NCBI RefSeq assembly: GCF_009858175.1
Contig: NZ_CP047393.1
Span: 2,604,001 to 2,668,000 of the forward strand
Reading direction: 5' to 3'
Length of the DNA stretch: 64,000 bases
From: Pontibacillus sp. HMF3514
GTDB taxonomy: Bacteria > Bacillota > Bacilli > Bacillales > BH030062
This document shows positions 45,192-52,786 of the stretch, one piece after another. Position 1 is the stretch's first letter, and each line of letters starts with the position of its first letter. The notes under the pieces are model-generated. The model had not been told where the DNA came from. It was given only the letters and a program-made list of their open reading frames with translations, and searched no databases. The position numbers were made by a program, and so were the translations under genes.

Positions 45192-46046
45192 TTACACACC
45201 TGAGTATGCTGAAAATCCTCCATCAACGGGTACAACTACTCCATTTACAAAACTAGACGCTTTTTCATCGACTAACCAGAGAAGTGTTCCTGTTAATTCA
45301 TCTCTACGACCAAATCGCTCCATTGGTGTTTGACTTAAGATTTTTGTAGCGCGCTCTGTGTATGTTCCATCCTCGTTTGTCAATAGAGCGCGGTTTTGGT
45401 CCGTTAAGAAAAAACCAGGTGCAATAGCGTTGACTCTTATGCCAACTTTAGACAGATGAACAGCCAGCCATTGGGTAAAGTTACTTACGGCTGATTTCGC
45501 ACCACTATATGCGGGGATTTTAGTGAGTGGTGTAAATGCATTCATAGAAGATATATTCACAATGACACTCCCCTCATTTTCTACCATATCTTTGGCAAAG
45601 ACTTGTGAAGGGAGAAGGGTTCCTAAGAAATTAAGGTTCATGACAAACTCTACCCCTGTTGTATCTAAATCGAAGAAGGTAGTAGAATTATCGGATGTCT
45701 GATCAAAATCGGATTGTTCCAAATACTCTTTGGAAGTTGTCCCTTGTGGATGATTCCCCCCTGCAGCGTTAATTAATATATTTATAGAACCAAACGTATT
45801 ATTAATAACGGTTTTAGCTTCTATTAGTTCTTCTTTCCTTAACACATCTGCTTGGACCCCAATTGCTGTACCTCCATTAGAAATAATTTGTTCAACAATA
45901 CGGTTCAGCTTTTCTTGTGTTCGTCCTAGCACGGCAACTTTTACTCCACAGGAGGCCAATGCTTCACAAAATCCACTCCCTAAGACTCCGCTTCCTCCTG
46001 TAACGACTGCAACTTTCCCCTTTAGACTTGAACCGATTTGAAGCAT
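45192..46046 (-). CDS. D-mannonate oxidoreductase (fructuronate reductase), SDR type
   Basis: Short-chain dehydrogenase of 284 residues; relatives such as YjmF of B. subtilis interconvert D-fructuronate and D-mannonate with NAD(P)H. Cofactor motif TGGSGVLGSGF (about 16-26), NAAGGNHP (about 91), catalytic Ser in NISSMNAF and YSGAKSAV (Tyr-x3-Lys, about 180-184) are all present, as is the family insert between residues 98 and 128. It lies directly downstream of uxuA in the operon. Confidence 0.88.
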   Translation of the reverse strand: MLQIGSSLKGKVAVVTGGSGVLGSGFCEALASCGVKVAVLGRTQEKLNRIVEQIISNGGTAIGVQADVLRKEELIEAKTVINNTFGSINILINAAGGNHPQGTTSKEYLEQSDFDQTSDNSTTFFDLDTTGVEFVMNLNFLGTLLPSQVFAKDMVENEGSVIVNISSMNAFTPLTKIPAYSGAKSAVSNFTQWLAVHLSKVGIRVNAIAPGFFLTDQNRALLTNEDGTYTERATKILSQTPMERFGRRDELTGTLLWLVDEKASSFVNGVVVPVDGGFSAYSGV

Positions 46047-46070
46047 CCGAATTCCCCATTTCTACCTTAT

Positions 46071-47114
46071 TTACTTATTTTTTTGAATGGCTTCATATAT
46101 ACCATTTAAATAAACGGCCCCTAGTGCACGATCATATAAACCGTAACCAGGCCTACCAGTTTCACCCCAAATCATTCGACCGTGATCTGGACGTAGTGGT
46201 CCTTTAAAGCCAATATCTACATAAGCTTTCATTACCTCATACATATCAATCGATCCATCTTCAGAACGATGAGAAGATTCTTCAAACGACTTTTCACCAA
46301 CTCTTTTCACGTTACGAACATGAGCAAAGTGAATCCTACCCAGGCTTCCAAAATGTCGAATAAGTTCCGGCATGTCATTAGAAGAATTAGCACCAAGAGA
46401 CCCCGTACACATAGTAATTCCGTTATTTGGACTATCGACCAAACGAATCAATCTCTCCAAATCAGCTTTATTTGTAATGATTCGCGGTAAGCCAAAAATA
46501 GACCAAGGTGGATCATCTGGGTGTATGGCCATTTTGATATCTACTTCATCCGCAATAGCCATTATGCTTTTCAAAAAATACTGTAGGTTCCTCCATAAAT
46601 CATCCTCTGTAACAGATTGATATTGTTCAAGCAATTGTTTCAGGTCTTCTTTCTCATAGCTTGAATCCCATCCAGGCAAGTTTAAATCACCATTTAAAGG
46701 GTTCATTTTTTGAATGACTTGATCCATATAAGTCAAAGTGGTTGAACCATCCGACAATTGATAGTCTAGTTGTGAGCGTGTCCAGTCAAATACGGGCATG
46801 AAATTATAGCAAACTAAGTTAATACCAGCATCAGCTAAATTTCTAAGCGTTTGTTGATAGTTTTCAATAAATTGATCCCGAGATGGATCTCCTAACTTAA
46901 TCGATTCATGGACAGGTACACTTTCAATCCCTTCTAACAATAATCCTTTTTCTTCCACTCTCTTCTTTAAAGCTAAAATGTCCTCAAGAGGCCAAGGTTT
47001 TCCTACTGGTACATTATAAATAGCAGATATGACCCCCGTTACACCTGGAATTTGCCGAATATGTTCCAGTGTCACTTTGTCATTTTCCCCATACCATCTT
47101 AGCGTCATTTTCAT
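46071..47114 (-). CDS. uxuA: Mannonate dehydratase
   Basis: Dehydrates D-mannonate to 2-keto-3-deoxygluconate using Mn2+. The 347 residues start MKMTLRWYGENDKVTLEHIR. Metal and substrate motifs: KMAIHPDDPPW (about 205), MCTGSLGA (about 247), HFAHVRN (about 270) and LRPDHGRMIWGE (about 313). The ATG at 47114 is chosen because TGAGGAT lies about 8 nt upstream; a GTG at 47129 is also in frame. It is followed by the oxidoreductase, kdgK and kdgA, making the lower uronate path complete from fructuronate on. Confidence 0.94.
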   Translation of the reverse strand: MKMTLRWYGENDKVTLEHIRQIPGVTGVISAIYNVPVGKPWPLEDILALKKRVEEKGLLLEGIESVPVHESIKLGDPSRDQFIENYQQTLRNLADAGINLVCYNFMPVFDWTRSQLDYQLSDGSTTLTYMDQVIQKMNPLNGDLNLPGWDSSYEKEDLKQLLEQYQSVTEDDLWRNLQYFLKSIMAIADEVDIKMAIHPDDPPWSIFGLPRIITNKADLERLIRLVDSPNNGITMCTGSLGANSSNDMPELIRHFGSLGRIHFAHVRNVKRVGEKSFEESSHRSEDGSIDMYEVMKAYVDIGFKGPLRPDHGRMIWGETGRPGYGLYDRALGAVYLNGIYEAIQKNK

Positions 47115-47159
47115 AATATCGATCCTCACTTAAAACTATTTTGTAGGGTTCCTTCTTTG

Positions 47160-48320
47160 TCAGTACACCTGAACTCCATTCTTAAAAGTATCTTTTATTT
47201 TAATGTGTTGACCATCCCATTCGAATACGACAAAATCTGGACGATTCCCCACCTCTATCTTATGAAGAGGAATGTTCATACAAGAAGCTGGGCGAATTGA
47301 AGCCATCTCCCATGCTTCACTAAGAGAACAAAGTCCCTTTTGAATTAATTGTTCAATTCCCCACGTTAAGAGCTGGGCTGATCCTGCTAATAAATTTGGG
47401 TTTTCCGCTAGATGTAACTTTCCTTCTTCTGCGAGTACAACTTTTCCTCCGATATGAGTTTCATACAATCCTGGCTCCAGCCCACTAAGGTAGACAGCAT
47501 CACTCACGAGGATGGCTTTATCTCGTTTCGTTCTCAAGATGACTTTAATGACCGAATCAGGCAAATGGAATCCATCTGCAATAAAACCAGTCCAAAGTTG
47601 CTCTTGCGCTAGTTGTTCCCATAGATAGTTCGGGTGTCTTGGTAACATGGTGTGGGCACCATTCCCAAGATGAGTTGACATACGTGCTCCTGCTTTTACT
47701 GCTTCTATAATTTGTTCAGAGGTTGCAGCTGTATGTCCAATAGAAACGGTTACACCTTCATCTGAACATTTACGAATGAAGTCGGTAGAATTTGACCATT
47801 CAGGAGAAAGTGTCAGTATTTTAATTCTTCCTTCAGCTGCTTTTTGCCATCTTTGGAATAAAGACCAATCAGGTGCTATCACATACTCTTTTCCATGAGC
47901 TCCCCTTGGACCATCTTCTGGAGAAATAAATGGGCCCTCTAAATGAATTCCCGCAATGCTTTCATGTACGAATGTGTCTTTGTTACATGCATTTGAAAAT
48001 ACACTCATGACTTTCTCAATTTCTTCAACACCATTGGTGATCACAGTAGGATAAAACGACGTTACGCCTTCTTTCCACAAACCTCTTACTGCTTCAGAAA
48101 TAAGTTCTTCTGTAATGGGTAACGTATTAAAATCCATTCCCTGAAAACCATTAATCTGCAGATCTACTAATCCAGGAGCAATCCAAGGCAGTGATTCCCT
48201 TTTAGTATTGAGTTGATTTATTTCTGATATGATCCCGTCTTTTACGATGATTGAAATAGATGTAGACGTCCCAATATGTCTTCCTTCTATCTTCTGGACA
48301 TTGTCGTATTGTTCTACCAT
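47160..48320 (-). CDS. nagA: NagA-like amidohydrolase, divergent (putative N-acetylhexosamine-6-phosphate deacetylase)
   Basis: Amidohydrolase of 386 residues with the NagA fold: an N- and C-terminal beta sandwich around a TIM barrel. Metal ligands appear in AGIHLEGPFISPEDGPRGAH, SIGHTAATSEQ and the general acid in VSDAVYLSG (about 272). The usual HLFNAM loop of NagA is replaced by HLGNGAHTML, so the acyl-sugar bound may differ from GlcNAc-6-phosphate. It shares one base of stop/start (TAATG) with nagB, which strongly couples the two. The symbol is used in the broad sense. Confidence 0.75.
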   Translation of the reverse strand: MVEQYDNVQKIEGRHIGTSTSISIIVKDGIISEINQLNTKRESLPWIAPGLVDLQINGFQGMDFNTLPITEELISEAVRGLWKEGVTSFYPTVITNGVEEIEKVMSVFSNACNKDTFVHESIAGIHLEGPFISPEDGPRGAHGKEYVIAPDWSLFQRWQKAAEGRIKILTLSPEWSNSTDFIRKCSDEGVTVSIGHTAATSEQIIEAVKAGARMSTHLGNGAHTMLPRHPNYLWEQLAQEQLWTGFIADGFHLPDSVIKVILRTKRDKAILVSDAVYLSGLEPGLYETHIGGKVVLAEEGKLHLAENPNLLAGSAQLLTWGIEQLIQKGLCSLSEAWEMASIRPASCMNIPLHKIEVGNRPDFVVFEWDGQHIKIKDTFKNGVQVY

Positions 48321-49099
48321 TAAACCCTCTCCTCATACGAGTCAGCATCTAAATAAAGCGTGCAGGCAGAATGTGAGCGAAGGATAGAGGCTGGACACTC
48401 CGTTGTTATAGAACCATTTATAGTTTGTTCAACAGCTACTCGCTTAGATGGGCCAGGAACGATACAATATAAATATTTACCAGATAATAAGGTAGGGATC
48501 GTTAAAGTCAACGCATGCGTAGGTACTGATTGTATGTCTTGAAAGCATCCATCATTCACTTGTTGTTGTCTACATACTTCGTCTAACTCAACAGATTTCA
48601 TAATAGAAGAGTCATTAAAATCAGCGACGGGAGGGTCATTAAAAGCGATATGTCCGTTTTCTCCTATCCCTAAACAGACAATGTCAATGGGGGCTTGATT
48701 GATTAGCTCTGTATATCGTTTACATTCATCTTTATCATGATTCGAACTCTCCATTAAATGGACTTCACCAAGGTTCACAAAGTTAAATAAGTGTTCAGAT
48801 AAAAAATGACTGAATCGCTGCGGGGCATCTATAGGTAACCCAATATATTCATCCATATGAAAAGCAGTAATCCTTGACCAATCAATTTCATGATCCGATC
48901 TTAAATGTTCCAAAAACTCATTTTGTGAAGGGGCTGCAGCAAAAATCATACGAACTTGATTTTGTTTTGATAGAAGCTCTTTAATCTTCTTACTAACCTC
49001 TCTAGCCGCAGCTACTCCCATTGTTGTTCTATTTTCATAAACCTTAACATTTAATTGATCAACTTGTTCCGTTTTTATGGGGGCACTATGAATCGTCAT
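48320..49099 (-). CDS. nagB: Glucosamine-6-phosphate deaminase family protein
   Basis: Converts glucosamine 6-phosphate to fructose 6-phosphate and ammonia. The 259 residues show MIFAAAPSQNEFLEHL (phosphate loop), TAFHMDEYIGLP (about 90-101, catalytic Asp) and CLGIGENGHIAFNDPP (about 143-158, catalytic His). Compared with typical NagB the phosphate loop is AAPS rather than ATGSTP, a mild divergence. It lies before the nagA-like gene with a 1-nt overlap, in the middle of the uronate operon. Confidence 0.85.
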   Translation of the reverse strand: MTIHSAPIKTEQVDQLNVKVYENRTTMGVAAAREVSKKIKELLSKQNQVRMIFAAAPSQNEFLEHLRSDHEIDWSRITAFHMDEYIGLPIDAPQRFSHFLSEHLFNFVNLGEVHLMESSNHDKDECKRYTELINQAPIDIVCLGIGENGHIAFNDPPVADFNDSSIMKSVELDEVCRQQQVNDGCFQDIQSVPTHALTLTIPTLLSGKYLYCIVPGPSKRVAVEQTINGSITTECPASILRSHSACTLYLDADSYEERV

Positions 49100-49157
49100 G
49101 TATCACGACTCCTTTACTATGAAATAAATAATCACTTTCATTGTTCAGTGAGATAGA

Positions 49158-50465
49158 TTAAAAATTTAGTTGATAAAGTTGTCTAGGCCTTCCCTTTGAT
49201 ACGACCTTCTCCATCCCTATGATTTCGACTAAGTCAGCATCAAGCCAACGAGATAAGATTCGATTTGCACTACGTGTAGAAATATTCAGAATCGTAGACA
49301 GCTCCCGTGCTGTAAAAGCTTCCATATCCATTCGATTGATATGTGATTTCACTTTACTAATATAGGTTGGCGTCATTCCTACACTTTCTGCTTTCTCAAT
49401 AATAGCTTGATCTGTAGTTGTTAACTCATACACAAGAGGGCTTTTCATTTCAACAGGACCAATTACATTTCGATCTTCTCTAACGATAAAACAAGAACGA
49501 TTCCCGAACTCTTTTGCTTGTCTTAACGCCATTCTCGCATGGGTTCCAGCCTGATTTGCAGATAGTCCAAACCCTACTCCAATATTTAAATGAGCTCCCA
49601 ATTCTTTTTCCGTATCATAAAGAAGGGGGATGACTTTATAGCCTCTAGTTTCTCGTTCAAACACTCCTCTTGTTGTTACAAATAAATACTCATCTCCCCC
49701 TAATGAGGTTAAATGACCTTCCAAGCATTCCACGTAATCTAGTAAAACTTGTTGAAGGTGAATCTTTAGTTTTTGTACACCATACTCAGATTCTTGTTGC
49801 TCTACCAATTCACGAAAATTATGAACCTGAATTAACCCAAACACAATTTGAGACTCTTTATTCCTTCTTGTTTCTGTAGATAACAACGCTCTTTCCAATG
49901 TAACAACTATATCCTGTCGGGTTGGATTAACCCAATCATTTGGAACATGAAGCTCCGTTAAACGATCAGAGACCATCTTAATTCCTGTTAATGCACCAGT
50001 AGTTAATCCACTTTTATATTTTTCACAATGAAAATTCACAATTTCTTCTACAGCATCAATAGAAGATTCCTCACTAAAGTATAGATTCATATTTTTCTCT
50101 TCCACTTCTGAGAAAGCTCTAAATACTTCTTCTTTAATTAATGAATCGATGGATAGGTTAGCTTTCTTTCCTGTTTTCATTCTTAATTTATAAATAGACC
50201 TAAACAATCCTGTTCCTTTCAAAGGAATATAATGCGCAGGTATAGAGAGCGTAATCTTCTCTTTTGTAAGTTTATATGGCAATTCTCCCGAAAATAAAAG
50301 AATGTCTACTTCATCTTGCAGTTGTTGAGCGAACTTCGGAGCGTCGAAAATGGAGTCGGATGTCCGATAAATGGCTTGAAATGTTGGGAAATCTTTCAGA
50401 ACTTGCTTAATATGTTCAGAAATAATAGTTGGCCCAATTACTCCAATTTTAATGTTATTCCTCAT
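49158..50465 (-). CDS. Transcriptional regulator with receptor-like, GGDEF-like and winged-helix parts
   Basis: A 435-residue protein I do not recognise as a named family. It starts with a Rossmann-like receptor part (KIGVIGPTIISEHIKQVL, about 4-21). The middle has a GGDEF-like palm domain: LGGDEYLFVTT (about 264-274), then GVGFGLSANQAGTHARMALR and AKEFGNRS, the usual end of such domains. A C-terminal winged helix (about 365-430, FTARELSTILNISTRSANRI, then KGRPRQLYQL) should bind DNA. GAGAGGAAG precedes the ATG at 50465. It lies inside the operon, so it probably controls it. Confidence 0.65.
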   Translation of the reverse strand: MRNNIKIGVIGPTIISEHIKQVLKDFPTFQAIYRTSDSIFDAPKFAQQLQDEVDILLFSGELPYKLTKEKITLSIPAHYIPLKGTGLFRSIYKLRMKTGKKANLSIDSLIKEEVFRAFSEVEEKNMNLYFSEESSIDAVEEIVNFHCEKYKSGLTTGALTGIKMVSDRLTELHVPNDWVNPTRQDIVVTLERALLSTETRRNKESQIVFGLIQVHNFRELVEQQESEYGVQKLKIHLQQVLLDYVECLEGHLTSLGGDEYLFVTTRGVFERETRGYKVIPLLYDTEKELGAHLNIGVGFGLSANQAGTHARMALRQAKEFGNRSCFIVREDRNVIGPVEMKSPLVYELTTTDQAIIEKAESVGMTPTYISKVKSHINRMDMEAFTARELSTILNISTRSANRILSRWLDADLVEIIGMEKVVSKGRPRQLYQLNF

Positions 50466-50523
50466 CGCTTTTCTTCCTCTCTTAAGGTAAGTCACTCTAA
50501 GACAGACATCCTATTCTTTTCAT

Positions 50524-51615
50524 TTATTGAAGTTCATGGTGATTACTCATTGGTGATCTACATTCCGATAACCATTTGTTTAAGTTTTCTTTTATAAATT
50601 CATCATCTATTAAATGAGGGTACTCTCGGTAAATTCGATCAATTTCAGCTGCTTGCCCAGGACTTAATGTTTCTTTAGGATTCAAACATACATTTTCTTG
50701 AAGTAACCCTTGCCTTCTTAAAACTTCGTTTATACCTGAAATACACCCTTTAAATTGATGGGCCGGATCAAACAATGCTGTATTACTATCCGTTACTTCC
50801 ACTCCAACTTGTAATAATCTTGACGGAATACTCGTTTTATATCTGGCAGCTTTTATTTCATCGAATAACTCAACTGCTTTTGATGTCCATACTGCCCAAT
50901 GTCCGAGAATCCCACCGACAATGCGCTTTTTTACGATAGTGCCTTCTACAGAAAAGACATATTCCGTTAATAAATCAGCCACAATGTTATCATCATTTCC
51001 TGTATAAAGCGCAATTTCGTCACAGCGATTTGAATGACAAACTGCCCTAACCACATCTAATGTTTGATACCGATTAAATGGAGCCATTTTAATGGCATAT
51101 ACACCTGGGATATCTGCAAATTCACGCCAAAAATTATAACTAAAAACCCTACCACCAACAGAAGGTTGCAAATAAAAACCAAAAACCGGAATAACCGATG
51201 CCACTGCTTTAATTCGATCTAGATGTTCTTCTTCTGAAAATTCTTGTAGTCCACCCATACTTAAAAGCCCAAGGTCATACCCTAAGTCTTTCGCAGTGAT
51301 TGCTTCAGATAACGCTTGATCGGTTGCTCCGCATATCCCTGCAACTTTTATAAAAGGTCTCTTTAAACCTGCATATTCCACTTCTTCTGCAGCTAATCTT
51401 AGAACTTTTTTATAAAGGTTGATATTGTTATCTCGAATTTCAAATTGAGTCGTGTGGACACCGACAGCGATTCCTCCAGCTCCACTTTCTATATAATATT
51501 TGGTTAAGGCTCGTTGCCTTTCTTCATCAAGTTGTCGCTCTTTAGTTAATGCAAGTGGATGGGCAGGGATGACTGTGCCTTCTTGTAAAAACCGTTTCAC
51601 ATTAGCATCCAACAT
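50524..51615 (-). CDS. DapA/NAL-family aldolase-like protein
   Basis: A 363-residue TIM-barrel protein of the dihydrodipicolinate synthase superfamily, longer than DapA (about 290). GAGGIAVGVHTTQFE (about 46-60), VAGICGATDQALSEA, FGFYLQPSVGG (Tyr about 148) and YAIKMAPFN (candidate Schiff-base Lys about 178) follow the family order. The C-terminal 60 residues are an extension. It shares one base (TAATG) with the SDR gene upstream, so the two act together. It may cleave or build a 2-keto-3-deoxy acid; the substrate is unknown. Confidence 0.75.
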   Translation of the reverse strand: MLDANVKRFLQEGTVIPAHPLALTKERQLDEERQRALTKYYIESGAGGIAVGVHTTQFEIRDNNINLYKKVLRLAAEEVEYAGLKRPFIKVAGICGATDQALSEAITAKDLGYDLGLLSMGGLQEFSEEEHLDRIKAVASVIPVFGFYLQPSVGGRVFSYNFWREFADIPGVYAIKMAPFNRYQTLDVVRAVCHSNRCDEIALYTGNDDNIVADLLTEYVFSVEGTIVKKRIVGGILGHWAVWTSKAVELFDEIKAARYKTSIPSRLLQVGVEVTDSNTALFDPAHQFKGCISGINEVLRRQGLLQENVCLNPKETLSPGQAAEIDRIYREYPHLIDDEFIKENLNKWLSECRSPMSNHHELQ

Positions 51616-52631
51616 TAATAATTCCCCTCTCTTTCTTGAAAGTGAGTTGGTTTATTAATGGTCGCACCTTCATTCATGATCCAATCTGCTGTCCACTCAA
51701 TCATCTCTCTAATGGTTACCTTCGGATAACCAAATAATTGATGTGATTTAGATGCATTACTTAACAATGCAGTATCCTTTTCAGCACCTTCAAAAATCGG
51801 ATCTATTCCAAATATCTCACCAAAGCGTGTAGCAGCCCATCGAATAGATAGAGTTTCTGGTCCTGTTACATTTAAAATGGTTGGTGGTGAATCACAATGT
51901 AAGAAGGAACGTAATGCCATTTCGTTAGCGTCACCTTGCCAAATTACATTTGCATGCCCCATGCTAATGTTAATCGGTTGTCTCGCTTTAACAGCCTTTG
52001 CAATTTCCAATAATACGCCATACCTTAAATCAATAGCGTAGTTTAAGCGGAAGTGTAGTAATTGGGTACTGTTTTTATGAGAAAAATACGTAAATACACG
52101 TTCACGTCCAAGACAGGATTGGGCATATTCTCCGACTGGTCCGGTCGGGTGTTCTTCAGAAGTCCCCCCTTTAACAACTGGTGTAAGCGGATACACATTT
52201 CCAGTTGAAAAAGATACGATCCTAGAATCTTTATATTTATCAGCTACACGACCAGGCAAGTATGCATTCATGGCCCACGTAAAATGCTCGTTACCCGATG
52301 TGCCAAACTTATTTCCAGCCATATACATTACATTTTTTACATCAGGTAACCCTTTTAAATGTTCATCATTCAATAAATCAGCTGTAATCGTTTCGATCCC
52401 AAATGTTTCAAGTTCGTCTTTTAAAGTTCCTTTAGAAAATCGTGACACACCTATAACCCTTTTATTTAAATGACCGGCACGAATGGCATTTATCGCTAAT
52501 TTTGCTAATGTTGGCCCCATCTTTCCACCAACACCTAAAATTAAAATATCCCCATCAACTTTGCCTAAATCATTAATTAATGATTCAGATGGTTTACACA
52601 TCTTCAACTCAAGCTCTTCAATAGTATTCAA
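51615..52631 (-). CDS. NAD-dependent epimerase/dehydratase-like SDR lacking the catalytic Lys
   Basis: A 338-residue extended SDR. The nucleotide motif is ILGVGGKMGPTLAKL (about 31-45), then YMAGNKFGTSG, FSTGNVYP (active-site Ser/Thr, about 147-154) and a YAQSC segment at about 169-173, where the usual YxxxK would be; Lys is replaced by Cys. The start is TTG at 52631, with GAGGGGG 7 nt upstream. First gene of the nine-gene operon. It may act as a non-redox lyase or epimerase or use another proton relay. Function unknown. Confidence 0.72.
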   Translation of the reverse strand: MNTIEELELKMCKPSESLINDLGKVDGDILILGVGGKMGPTLAKLAINAIRAGHLNKRVIGVSRFSKGTLKDELETFGIETITADLLNDEHLKGLPDVKNVMYMAGNKFGTSGNEHFTWAMNAYLPGRVADKYKDSRIVSFSTGNVYPLTPVVKGGTSEEHPTGPVGEYAQSCLGRERVFTYFSHKNSTQLLHFRLNYAIDLRYGVLLEIAKAVKARQPINISMGHANVIWQGDANEMALRSFLHCDSPPTILNVTGPETLSIRWAATRFGEIFGIDPIFEGAEKDTALLSNASKSHQLFGYPKVTIREMIEWTADWIMNEGATINKPTHFQEREGNY

Positions 52632-52679
52632 TTCATGACCCCCTCATGAAAATTTGGAATTTATTAATAACTTAATTAA

Positions 52680-52708
52680 ATATTATGAGAAGGTCTATAT
52701 AAAGACAA
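52680..52708 (-). promoter_or_regulatory. Sigma-A promoter of the nine-gene catabolic operon
   Basis: On the minus strand TTGTCT (52708-52703) and TAATAT (52685-52680) have a 17-nt spacer, about 49 nt before the first gene. The spacer and -35 overlap a palindrome. Confidence 0.65.
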
Positions 52709-52723
52709 TGTCCTTTAAAGGAC
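52693..52723. promoter_or_regulatory. Tandem palindromes at the catabolic operon promoter
   Basis: GTCCTTTAAAGGAC (52710-52723) is a perfect 14-bp palindrome. GTCTATATAAAGAC (52693-52706), 17 bp away centre to centre, is the same shape with 12 of 14 positions symmetric and covers the -35. Both follow GTC-N8-GAC. They are likely operators, perhaps of the regulator at 49158-50465. Confidence 0.6.
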
Positions 52724-52786
52724 TTTAAATGGATTGACTTGATCATTTATGCATGAATGAAAGGTAACCATGATTTTTAACAAAAC

